Shown here in pieces: positions 37,828 through 48,247 of a stretch of 64,000 nt of DNA. A program made the position numbers and the translations under genes. The number at the start of each line of letters is the position of its first letter. The first letter of the stretch is position 1. This DNA comes from Gymnothorax reevesii (Eukaryota > Chordata > Actinopteri > Anguilliformes > Muraenidae): contig CM056583.1 of the NCBI GenBank assembly GCA_029721435.1, positions 59,424,120-59,488,119 of the forward strand, read 5' to 3'. The notes beneath the pieces are model-generated. The model was not told the DNA's origin. It searched no databases and saw only the letters and a list, made by a program, of their open reading frames with translations.

Positions 37828-39984
37828 CGCACTTGATCCAGCCGGAGTGAAGTCACAGGCTAGAGGAGAAATGGGTGTTATGGAGAATGTCAGTTACTGT
37901 GTCATTCACTACTTAATACATTACAGAATGGAGAGGATTCAAGCATTGATTCAGTCCGCGGCTTATATGCTAATGGCTCAATGAAGTATTACAAAATATG
38001 AAAGGCCAGACTCACAAATGTATTAAAACTCTTGTAATTATTATATTTTGAATGCGAAAGGACTTCCAGGATCAATGTATAGGAGTTGTCTATTTTATCT
38101 TTTGTTTTCACATGAACCTACTGATTAGTTTGTCCTTGTTCTGGGTGTGAATTTCCAAACTGCGAGTATGTAGATCTCTTGTGTGAAACTGTTAAAATGT
38201 GAGTGAACGGACTCTTAGTTTTAGAAGATTAACTAGTTTGCAGTGATGAGTGCCTTCTTAAATGACCATTCTGGTCTTGTTTCTAAGGTTTACGGTTGCA
38301 TTGTCATTTTGCAACTCCTTGATTGGTATAGTTGGTGTAAAATGCACAGTACTGAATACATTCACTCTGGACATATGCTGCAGATGTGGAGTTGAGGAGT
38401 TACAGTTGCTTCTTGGCATCATTCCTGATTTTTTTTTTTTTTTTTTTACCCAGTAAGCTTTGTTCCTGGAACATGACATCATTAGTTACCCCCCACCCAC
38501 CAGTGCACTCTCTTAAAGGGGATGAAGGCTCAACGAGTGCTCCTCATTCAGTGAGGACAGAGAACGGAAGTGCATGTGACTTTAAGTGGTTTCCTGAGGG
38601 AGGATAGAAACTTCCCTGCTTTCTCTCTTCTCTCTTTCAGAGAGGTCGCGTGTTAAAACATCACTTCCAGTTTTTGAATCGTCTTACTCCAGATTTTGAG
38701 GTGAAAGTCAGTTCTTCATTATAATTACGAAATTACAAGGTCAGTGTTTGTTTTATTTTCAGATTTGTTTCACATTGTATTATATTCTATCTAAAAGTGC
38801 TTTAAGCTGTAGTCTAGTTCAAGTCAACTTTGCTTGTGTTATGCGAATGGTAAATGCGCAAGAATTCAAATTATGTCCGTTAGATAGATAAACCGTTACA
38901 GCGCTTACAACAACAACAACAATTGACTGGTATTTATTTTTATTATCAGGAACAGTTTTTTTTTTCTCTGTGCTAGAATTAGAGTGGAAGATTGTTCTGG
39001 CAATTTCTGTATCAAGTAAGAGAGCCAGAACTAACACAGGGATGAACAGTGCCTCTAGCCTCTCTTTACTGTCTTTCTTCAATTTTAAAATTTTTGGATG
39101 GGCCTCAACACCCTCGGTTATTGAGTGATATTTTTGATGCTAGTTGGCGTTTCCGGGAATTGGTGAGGATCATTGACCAAACGAAGAAAAAGCCTTTATC
39201 TTCACTTCCGCTTCTGTGTAGATTTTGTTCCTTTGATGGAGCATTTACAGCAGGTCTTGGTGCTCAGTTGAAGTGTTATTACAGTGTTAGATTGGGTCTT
39301 CTTACAAAAATTAGCTGGATCACATGGAAATTTGGATTAATTGTACCTATTTTTTTTTATCGTGGCTCAAACAAGAACTTGTCTACCATGGTAGGTAAAC
39401 TACCATCTAACTCCTGCCTTCCGTGGACCATATGCTTACACTGTGACTTGTACTGTATATGGGTTTGAGTGTCATGGTGTCCCTCATGAACTCTGGAAAG
39501 GGCGCAGTGACATGATGACTTATTTCAGGAGCGTGGTATAAAATGGCTGCCCGATTAGAGATGGCTGTTGAAATTCTGCTGGCATAGATTCAAACACTTT
39601 GTGTACCAAGAGTGATAAACATTTTTCAGTTGCAAAGAAATAAAGGATGTTGTACATTAGTTGGAATGGAGAGAGCAACTCATTTAGTCCAAAAAGCTAA
39701 TGCATGCTCCATTAGTAGGCATGTAATGGAGATGTGGGGTTTTTACTCTACATTTATTGCCTGAGGATATCTCATAGTACTGAGATTTTTTAGGTTAGTT
39801 TTGTGACTGTAGAATGATGACATTGAAGAATATTGTAGTCGTATCTACCATACAAAATTATAGAGGGGATACTATGTGCACTGTGTCTGCTGTAGAGATT
39901 TCCTTGTAATTGCTATAGAGCCAACAGTTTTTCTCCTGTCCATTGTAATAATGGTGTGGACCTTTCTTATGATGAGATGAAAAA

Positions 39985-40255
39985 GACCTATTGATTGTCC
40001 CCCTCTGCGCGAAACGCGCAAAGCGGTGGGACATAATATTCACGACAGTCCGTCCGTACGTCCGTCCGTACGTCCTGAATCCTTGTCAGCGAGATATCTC
40101 AAGAACGAATCGACGGATTTCCTTCAAATTTCATGTCAACATGTATTAGGGTGATACCCCGGCGCCAGTCGATTTTGGTGACCTTCGCATCTGTCTCAAG
40201 GTCACACCGAGAGATTGCTCATTTCGACACGATTTCACATCTTGTGGTGGGGGAC
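39985..40255. repeat. Dispersed fish repeat with (CCGTCCGTACGT)n
   Basis: The sequence holds cgtccgtccgtacgtccgtc followed by gagatatctcaagaacgaat and cgacggatttccttcaaatt, a pattern I recognise as a dispersed repeat in fish genomes. No coding potential and no clear ends are seen. Confidence 0.5.
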
Positions 40256-40801
40256 AAAGACACGTTAGTGGCAAATACTTGTTTTTGAAAAATTTCATAT
40301 TCTTATTAATAATCCAAAATTGCATATTCTTATGATTTTTTTTTATAATTGTTCATTTATTGTAGGGATGCACCAAAATGAACATTTTTGGCCGAAACCG
40401 AAAATGAGAAACGCTTGGCCGAAAACCAAAAGAGCGAAAGAAATTATTACGCCAATTTTTAGTACCATTGCATTTATGGCTATGACTGTGTACTTGCCTA
40501 AGTAAAGTCAAGGCATTGTAATTGCATAAATGAATATTCAAGCGTCAAAGAATAAGTCAATTACAAAATTCGGAAATTTTTTTTTTAGCTCTGACATTCC
40601 AACAAAACACATAATAAAATAAAATTGAATATTAAATGTTTTACTTGACCCCACTCATGAGTAACCTGCAGGCCTATAACTGACTGGGCTATTACAGGCT
40701 GCAGAAAAATTGTCAAATTCGTGACTCGTTCGAGCGGGTCTGCAAGTAAGCCAGCTGCGCGAGATTCCCGAAAAATTATGCGAGAATCTTGCCAAAGTTG
40801 T

Positions 40802-40865
40802 GCGATGAGCCCTCCAAACCCGGCGATAGCTACAGCCATCGCGGGGTTTGGAGGGCTTATCACGC
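40802..40865. repeat. GC-rich hairpin
   Basis: gcgatgagccctccaaaccc followed by ggcgat (40802-40827) pairs with atcgcggggtttggagggct followed by tatcacgc (40838-40865). The loop is about 10 bases. Confidence 0.8.
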
Positions 40866-41130
40866 AAATGCCTTGAGAATATATTGCCGTTTTCTGTAAA
40901 TACTCTATGCCTTTTACGGATATCATTGCTTTGCGTTTTTAGGTGGTACGTTATTTAATGTGCTGCCAAATTGGATACAACACCAGCTGCTACCCTATGC
41001 ATCAGGGCAATGTCAAACAGAAATTACATTTAAACACTCGCGGACTTTAGTGCCATAACGTGGTGACGGAAGTGCACGTCCCCTGATTTGAACACGTAAA
41101 TATTTAACAAAATCGACGGACTAAAAGTCT

Positions 41131-41306
41131 GGGCGGTATACTACGAAGCTGGCTTTGTGACTAAGCCTGACTTCAGCGCTGGCGCTTAGTTAAACCTGGA
41201 ACCTCTTCAAATCTGGAACAAGGACTAAATTTAAAGGAGCTGCTCTGGGATTTACTTTAGCTTAAAGTCAGGCTTAGTCACAAAGCCAGCTTCTATACCC
41301 CCTTGG
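41131..41306. mobile_element. Small MITE with perfect 29-base inverted arms
   Basis: Arms 41145-41173 and 41265-41293 (starting gaagctggctttgtgactaa) are perfectly complementary over 29 bases. Outside them gggcggtata and tatacccccttgg are partly complementary too. The total size of about 175 bases and the motif resemble a fish MITE. It sits inside the hAT-like element. Confidence 0.7.
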
Positions 41307-41970
41307 ACAGGCGCGTGCTGGTCGCGGTTTTTGCTTGCGTCATCACAACATCCTGTTTCTGCCATGTTGTTTTGGTGTTGAAAATCTTTCGGCCAAAAAC
41401 CGAAAATGTTTTTTTTTTTTTTGGTGGCCGAAAATTCAGTGCATCTCTATTTTTTTGCATTGGTACATGCCATTCTTATTGTCCAATCAAGAAAGCTGGC
41501 TTTCTTTTTGCTGGAAACATGAGCTTGATGTGGGGAAAAGGGCATTTTAGCATGGCCATATCCCTGTAAAATCAGCCCATAGTAAAACTGAAGTAACATC
41601 TTGCGGACGACTGCACTGCAGTGAATTGCACTAGGTAGAGTTTACCAGTTTTTGAAGGCTCTCAAGTTGGTGAACATTTGACCTTTTTTTTTTTTGACCT
41701 TGCTCAGCCATGCATCCTAATCTTTAGGATGTGTTTTGGACAAGCTGGAACCTCTGGCGCCGTCTTTTCATGACAATGTTTTGCAAGCCCGCTGTTCTCT
41801 TCAAAAACTCAGATCATTTTTTGAATCATTCAATATGCCCTGCCATTTCATAATTTCTTTGTTCTGTGACTTTCATACCGGCACTGTGTTTGGCATTCGC
41901 ATTCATGAATGACTCCTACTTGCCAGGCGCTCCCATGATCTGGAAAACTTGTTTGTATCCTAATGATTTA

Positions 41971-43959
41971 CAAACCCCAATTCCAATGAAGTTGGGATGT
42001 TGTGTAAAACTTGAATAAAAACAGAATGCAATGACTTGCAAATCTCATAAACCCACATTTTATTCACAATAGAACACAGATAACATACCAGATGTTTAAA
42101 GTGAGACATTTTACCATTTCATGAAAAATATTTGCTCATTTTGAATTTGATGGCAGCAACTCCTCTCAAAAAAGTTAGGACGGGGGCAACAAAAGGCTGG
42201 AAAAGTAAAAGGTGCTAATTAAAAACAGCTGAAGGAGCATTTACGACTAATAACGTTAATTGGCAACAGGTCAGTAACATGTCTGGGTATGAAAAGAGCA
42301 TTTTAGAGAGGCAGAGTCTCTCAGAAGTAAAGATGGGCTGAAGCTCACCAATCTGCAAAAAAGTCTAAAAATTTTGGAACAATTTCAGAAAAATGTTCCT
42401 CAATGTAAAATTGCGAAGATTTTGAATATCCCACCATCTACAGTGCATAACATCATCAAAAGATTCAGAAAAACGTGAGCGCAAGGGACAAGTCCGAAGG
42501 TCAATATTGCATGCTCGTAATCTTCGGGCCCTCAGGCAGCACTTCATTAAAAACAGGCATGATTCTGCACTGGAATGCATTGCATGGACTCAGGAACACT
42601 TCCAGAAATCATTGTCTGTGAACACAGTTTGCCATGCAATCCATAAATGCACGTTAAAGCTCATCCAAAGAGGAAGCCATATGTGAACACAATCTAGAAA
42701 TGCCGCCAGCTTCTCTGGGCCAAAGCTCATTTAAAATGGACTGAGGCAAAATGGAAAAGTGTTGTGTGGTCAGATAACATTTTTGATATTTTTTGGAAAC
42801 CATGGACGTCGTTTCATGTGGACTAAAGAGGAGAGGGACTATCCAGCATGTTATCAGCGGTCAGTTCAAAAGCTTGCACTTCTGATGCAGGGTTCTGCCC
42901 AGGATGCTTGGAGTGCTGGATGGAGAATTGTTCTTATGCGAGCATGCTTCGCTGGAAATTTTTTCCGTCGATTCGAAAGCAGATATTGCCTCTGTGTCAC
43001 CAGATTGCTGTGTTTCTTTGATCTGCTCCTCGTGGGTAGCGAGGTGCCTCTAACTTTCAGACAGATGCCATATTCACAAACTTGTTTTTCTATTTTGTAT
43101 CCAAATACTTTTGATTAAATTTCTGAGTACAACTTAACGACTGTTATTTATGTTTCAAACATTTCTCAGTGGCGCCTGTTGGACAGGGATCAAGGAGGGC
43201 TTAAAACTGATTATTAGTCTTGATCTGTTTCAGTAATTTTCTTTGACAAAGATACTTTAACACTCGCTTCTCAGATGTAGCTAATTGTCTTTGTTAAGGC
43301 GAGAGATAAAACGCATCAACTGAAGGCAAAAAAGTACGCATTTCTTCCTTTGTAAGATGTGGGAGAAGTTAATGCGGAAAATCCAATGGTTTTTTTTTCG
43401 TGAAGGGTTACATCTCTTTCAGAGAAGGTCTTACATATTTCAGCAAAACAATGCTAACACACATACTGCATCCATCAGAACACCATGGCTTCGCTGTAGA
43501 AGAATCCGGGTGCTGAAATGAACTGCCTGCAGTCTCGACCTTTTACCAATAGAAAATGTGTGGCGCATCATAAAACAAAAAATCTGGCTTAAAAGACCTG
43601 GGACTGTTGAGCAGCTAGAATCCTAAATCCGACAAGAGTGGGAAAACATCCCTCTTCCAAAACTCCAGCAATTGGTCTCCTCACTTTCCAGACGCTTACA
43701 GACTGTTGTTAAAAGAAGAGGGGATGGTACACGATGGCAAATGTGTCCCAACTTTTTTGAGATGTGTTGCTGCCATCAAATTCAAAATGTAATGTAATGC
43801 TAATCTATTTCATGAAATGGTAGAATGTCTCACTTTCAACATCAGATATGTTATATGTTCTATTGTGAATAAAATGTGAATTTATGAGATTTGCAAATCA
43901 TTGCATTCTGTTTTTATTCAGGTTTTTACACAACATCCCAACTTCATTGGAATTGGGGT
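41971..43959 (+). mobile_element. Tc1/mariner-like element with an unidentified internal segment
   Basis: TA flanks both sides (41969-41970 and 43960-43961). The inverted ends are caaaccccaattccaatgaa and ttcattggaattggggt, extending inwards through about 80 bases. Transposase remnants flank a foreign segment. The N-terminal half ends at a FVETMDVVSCG-like region near 42830, and the C-terminal part resumes near 43411. The frame is broken by stops and frameshifts, and the second catalytic Asp again reads Asn-like (agcaaaacaatgctaacaca). Confidence 0.85.
42885..43410. other. Unidentified segment replacing part of a Tc1-like transposase
   Basis: Between cttctgatg and catctctttcagagaagg the Tc1-like sequence expected from sibling copies (about 110-130 bases around GCISAYGMG and NAE) is missing. 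About 525 bases of unrelated sequence stand in its place. I recognise no coding sequence or ends in it. Confidence 0.6.
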
Positions 43960-44229
43960 TAGTAGTTAGTTTTAGGAGAAGCGTGTTAAAATGTGATTAA
44001 ATCTGAGAATGATCTTCCCAGCCCACTGAAGAGTGGCACTGATGAAGTGCTAATTTGACAGCTGCTTGTTACCAGTCATGTTGTTATTGTGATGGTTGTC
44101 ATAGTTGGCCCACTCTGGGCCTGCTATACCCAGGTGGTTCTTCACAGACGGGGGTGAGCCTCTCAGGGATTTACGCTCATCGCACTGTTGCTCTCCACAA
44201 ATCTCCCCCTCCCCCACCCCTCTTCACGG

Positions 44230-44569
44230 CTGCCTGCAGAAGCACAGAGGCCCCCCCCCCACGGCCACCAACACTAACTGCAGCGCTCGAGCCCTCCTCC
44301 CCGCGATCAGGAGACCAGAAGACCGAGCGAGAGGGAGGCGGGATTATTGACCAAAATAAAACGTCACATCCGGGACCAGCGGCAGCGAGGGAGGGATCGA
44401 GCAAGAGGGGGAGGGCAACAGCAGGCGAGGGAGCAGGCGGGAGGATCAGAGGCTCAGAGAGAGAGGAGTGAGGAGGAAAGCAGCGTCGGCGTTTGCTCTC
44501 TGCCAGTTTGCCGGCGGCGATCATGTGTCAGCGGAGTCTTCAGCGGCCGGCGGCGCCCAGCTCGGGGAA
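44230..44569 (+). promoter_or_regulatory. CpG-rich proximal pisd promoter / 5' UTR
   Basis: The DNA turns sharply GC- and CpG-rich from about 44240 to 44750, unlike the AT-rich surroundings. It contains a GC-box-like gaggcggg near 44334 and a CRE half-site acgtca at 44361-44366. There are purine-rich blocks and no TATA box. This is the picture of a CpG-island promoter, and it leads straight into a first coding exon. Confidence 0.65.
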
Positions 44570-44754
44570 ATGGTGAGATGCTGCAGATCTTTGCACAGCC
44601 CGCCGTCCTCCTACAACCTGCACAGAGTTAGGGCCAATGTGCGGCGGCTACGGCCCCTCAGCTCGGGGACCGCGCTGGAGCGGGGAGGGGGCAGCGCCGG
44701 CGGAGGCCACACCGCCCTGGAGGCCCCCTCTCCCAGCCACAGGACACTATTCAG
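44570..44754 (+). CDS. pisd: pisd, proximal alternative first coding exon
   Basis: The exon opens at ATG 44570 in strong context (A at -3, G at +4) and encodes MVRCCRSLHSPPSSYNLHRV, then RANVRRLRPLSSGTALERGG and a Gly/Ser-rich tail ending HRTLF. The N-terminal 40 residues are rich in Arg and Ser with no acidic residue until Glu 42, as in mitochondrial presequences. It ends AG before a GTACCG donor, in phase 2. It joins in frame only to the downstream exon at 55258, giving ...RTLFR-LQFPQLALRRR. The GC-rich frame stays open upstream without another ATG, so this ATG is the natural start. The sequence itself is not one I know, so the assignment rests on phase and position. Confidence 0.72.
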
Positions 44755-44761
44755 GTACCGT

Positions 44762-44890
44762 CCTGAGAGAGAGCGAGAGAGAGGGGGAGGGAGAGAGAGA
44801 TACAGGCAGAGATGTGAAGACAGATGGAGAAGCAGAGATAAAAAGGGGGAGGCAGAAAGCGGAGAGATGGAGAGCGAGAAAGAGAGAGAT
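44762..44890. repeat. GA-rich purine tract after the proximal first exon
   Basis: agagagagcgagagagaggg and similar imperfect GA repeats lie directly after the donor. A second, shorter GA tract lies at about 45428-45475. Confidence 0.7.
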
Positions 44891-47800
44891 AGCTGCAGTC
44901 TGGAGGTTGTTAAAGGCTGTACAAATGCTGAGAGAAGTGGAAAAGAACATGATGTGTCGGTGAAGTGCACTAAGACTAGAGCTGCGCAGGGAGGGGATTG
45001 TAATGTTGCGACGGGGAGACGAATGTCGGAGTGCGTTTGGTCTGTGGATGTGGGCGCCTCTGTTTATCTCTAGAGTCTTGCCGTGCGTGTGGATAATGTT
45101 GGGGCTGGGGGGTGGGGGGGAGCAGGTGTTGAGTGCTCCTGTTAGCTTCCTAAGCCCTCGCACCATCGCACAAAGCCTCCTGCATAATGCCCTTAATCTC
45201 CGGACTGTAAAACTGAGCTGGGCGGTGAAGCGGTACCAGAGCCGTCCTCTCCTCTCGGGTCCTGTCCGCATCTCGCTCTCAGCCCCTCGGTAGCGTGGAT
45301 AAACAGCGGCTGCAGGCCTGTACAGCTGGAGAGGGAGCGTGAGAGAGAAATCAGGACAGGCGAGTCACAGCCAGTGATTGGCCAGTATGTGCCTGCAATG
45401 AAAAAGTAAGGGGGGTGAGCTGTGTAAGGGAGCGAGAGAGAGAGTGTGTTAGAGAGAGAGAGAGAGGGAGAGAGCACAATGAGGCCCTGAGACACTAAAG
45501 CTAAGTGCCCTGCACAGCTTTGCGGAACCAGGCTATTACCCAGTTGAGTGGTTTTATTTGTTGGTCGGGCCTTTATAGTGGGTCACAATGTGAGATTCTT
45601 TATAATGTACTCCATAAAGAGTGCCCTATATGTTTTTCAGTTGAATTCCTTCATATGAAGAATCTCAACCTGTGATTCATGCATTTCTGTTTTTTACATA
45701 TTTTCTGTTTCTTTAGCTGCTTGTCCTTCGTGTACAAGAAGGCCGTAATAAACAGTACCATATGTGGTTTTCAGCTGAAAATGGCATTTTGTAGTAGAAA
45801 TGGGTGTTCCTTTCCGTGAGGTGCCGTCATGAAAGCAGGAAAGCTAGTGAGCCCTACAGTGTTGTATGGGATTGGCTATGACGAGCCTGTAGTCCAGATT
45901 TTTGCTTGGTTGGGGGTGAAGCTTTTTTGCAAAGGCTTGGAAGATGAAGAATGTTGTGATAAAGTGCAGTGTGCAAGGAGGACTGATGGCGGGGGATGGG
46001 GGTGTGCGTAGCTAGGCTGCGTTGGTGTTAGCTGCTGGCGCGCTAACAATGTAGGCAGTGTTGCACGGCTGAGCCATCGCACTGTGGGACCGTTACACAG
46101 CTCTGGCTGTACTTTCACTGCCAGTCCAGACTCATTTCTCACACTCCTTAGTACAGCTGGCTCAGCGCTGCAGCAAACTGCTTTGTGATGCAGCAGAAAT
46201 TCAGCAGTTACTTCATTTGCCTCACAGCAGTGACATCCCTGCTAAGTGTGTGCATTGTATACAGTACACACACGAGTATTTATGTATGTGGGAGAGTACG
46301 TGTTTGCCTGCACATTTGAGTGCAGACACGTTATTTATCCCCATGTCAGTCATTCCATCTCATCTTGTCATTCCGTCCCATCTTTTGGGCAGACTGATGG
46401 ACAAAGTTTGTTTTCAGACGTTTTCGATGTCAGCAGTCTTGGCTAAAATACAGAAGACCATCTCACAATGACTGCTAGAGATTGCTATGCATTTAAAAAT
46501 AATGAAGAAAAGATCAAATTGGTGAAGACTTGGGCGTATGCATTGGAATGGCCTGTAGAATGGATATGGAGTGGGCTGTAAATATTAGTATAGCTATTAT
46601 ATATTAAAGTGGATGTAAGCACCATCAAATTAAAGCTGACTGAGAGTACTTTCACCTCTTATCGTTGTTTAAATTTGATTTGCAGGCTACAGTATTGAGC
46701 CAAAATGAATTGCTCTACTTTCCAAATGCTTATAGACTGCAGTGTGTTAGTCAAAGCAGCGCTCATGCCTCCGCGTATCTCCTGGTGTCTTGGTGGAACC
46801 GGCCGCGGGAACCTCAGTGAAAGCTTATCAGGCATCAAGACCTACATGTTTAGCTATTACGGCAAGGGGTCTCCAGTCTAATTCAGAAAGGTCACTACGG
46901 GTGTAGGGCTTAATTCCAGCCTAGCAGGTACACACCTGATACTAGTAATTAACCCCCAGAATCTCCACTAAAGTCCTTGAGTAGTCTCAGGTATGTTACT
47001 ACTTGTTTGGAATGAAATAAAGCACCCACACTAGCCATTTTGGATCAGGTTGAAGACCCCTGTACTACGGCGTACACACCATGGTGCGTTTGGTTGGAAG
47101 CTTGTGAAAGTCCTTGCCTGATTAGTGCACAGCCTCTTATTTCTATAGATAGCCCCTGTCCAGTGGAAACTCACGCTCCAGCCATTCAGCCCACTGCTGC
47201 TGGGTCATCAGTTTGGACAGGCCTGTTTGACCCACTTCCGTTGACACACTAAAGCTGATCAGGATTTGGCAGTGATGCCATCACCTCTTGCCCCCAGATC
47301 CCCTTAGCTTCACCTCGCCACTGGATTTGCTGCTCACTTGACAGCCTTAAATCGGCTAACGGTGTTGAAACTGGAAGTGTAATGAAGTGAGCTGCTTATG
47401 GTCAGGGTTATGTGAACCTTGGTCGTGCAGTGCCAGTGTTGTTTCTTCGTTCCAAACCGACAACGTGCTCTCAATTTCACCTTTTACTATATATTCAGTG
47501 ATTAATGCTGAGACTTAAAATTATCCTTCAAGCTCAGGAGGTCAATTTCAGAGCAAAAATCAGAAATGGCCCTGGCTCTCTCCCCTTCCGCTCTCCCTTT
47601 AGCAGATGAGGTCACTTGCAGGGCATATATTTGGCGCACAGTAGTGCACCTCTGATACATTTGTTTTGTTGTGGATAATCAATGTGGCTAATATTTCTTT
47701 CCTTCAAAACACAATCCTCCCTGCCCTACTTTGGATTTTACAATCAAGTCCTATTGCTAAATTGCAAACCATCTCCATGACCGTTGATCCACTTTTGGTC

Positions 47801-48019
47801 ACATTCCTTTATAGTCAGGCATCCTACATTGAGGTTAAGTACCCTCAGACACAGACGTATTAAGCTCATATGTACACGGCATTTATGTACCGGATTAATG
47901 CGGCTTCATCTTTACAAACAATACAAATGCAAAGGGCATTTATCTGGTGCTGGACAAGAGGAATTTAATTCATGTGCTAGTTGCTGAACCACATCTTTCC
48001 CCATTGGCGAAACATGGAG

Positions 48020-48247
48020 TGGGGCCTTTGATGTCAGACATGAAGTCGGGCCTAGGTTGCCTCTCATAGAGTAAGGTATTGGATACAATATATGGTGTAG
48101 GGCTCTGGATAGTTTTGATGTTACAAGTGGAGTAAGGCCCTGGATGGTATACATGGAGTAGGACCTTGGATGTTACACGTGGAGTTGGGCCATGGATGTA
48201 ATACATGGAGGTCAGGCATTAGATGCTACACATGGAGTAGGGCCCTA
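48020..48247 (+). repeat. Minisatellite, left part (ACATGGAGTAGGGCCCTGGATGTT units)
   Basis: Degenerate units of about 27-37 bases share gttacacatggagtagggcc and ttggatgt. The array is interrupted at 48248 by a 3.7-kb element and resumes at 51963. Confidence 0.75.

Larger units (their letters stand above)
40363..41449. mobile_element. hAT-like non-autonomous element containing nested hairpins
   Basis: The ends are tagggatgcaccaaaatg at the left and cagtgcatctcta at the right, each followed inwards by matching ttggccgaaa/tttcggcca sequence in inverted orientation. The 8 bases outside each end (atttattg and tttttttg) agree at 6 of 8, consistent with an old hAT-type target duplication. There is no transposase. 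Two hairpin elements lie inside (40802-40865 and 41131-41306). Confidence 0.72.
16000..44229 (+). other. pisd giant intron, dense transposon relics
   Basis: About 28 kb between the 15.8-kb exon and the proximal promoter, with no coding exon recognised. Listed separately are the foldback region (17.96-24.68 kb), Tc1-like copies and fragments, LINE ends, an hAT-like element and simple repeats. Smaller unlisted traces include a Tc1-like end (gggctccagaattattggca, near 17308), a TCTG/TCCATC-type repeat near 37220-37290 and several T tracts. Stretches 25.6-27.5, 33.1-34.5 and 37.9-40.0 kb show nothing I can identify. Confidence 0.55.

Noticed and set aside
39049..39468. 139-codon open frame on the + strand
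   Set aside because: It has no ATG start (opens with GTG), matches no family I know, lies in repeat-rich intron and has no splice or promoter context.
44177..45271. Several long open frames on both strands around the CpG-rich exon
   Set aside because: GC-rich and GA-rich sequence keeps all frames open. Only the frame of 44570-44754 has a good start, a donor and a phase that fits pisd.
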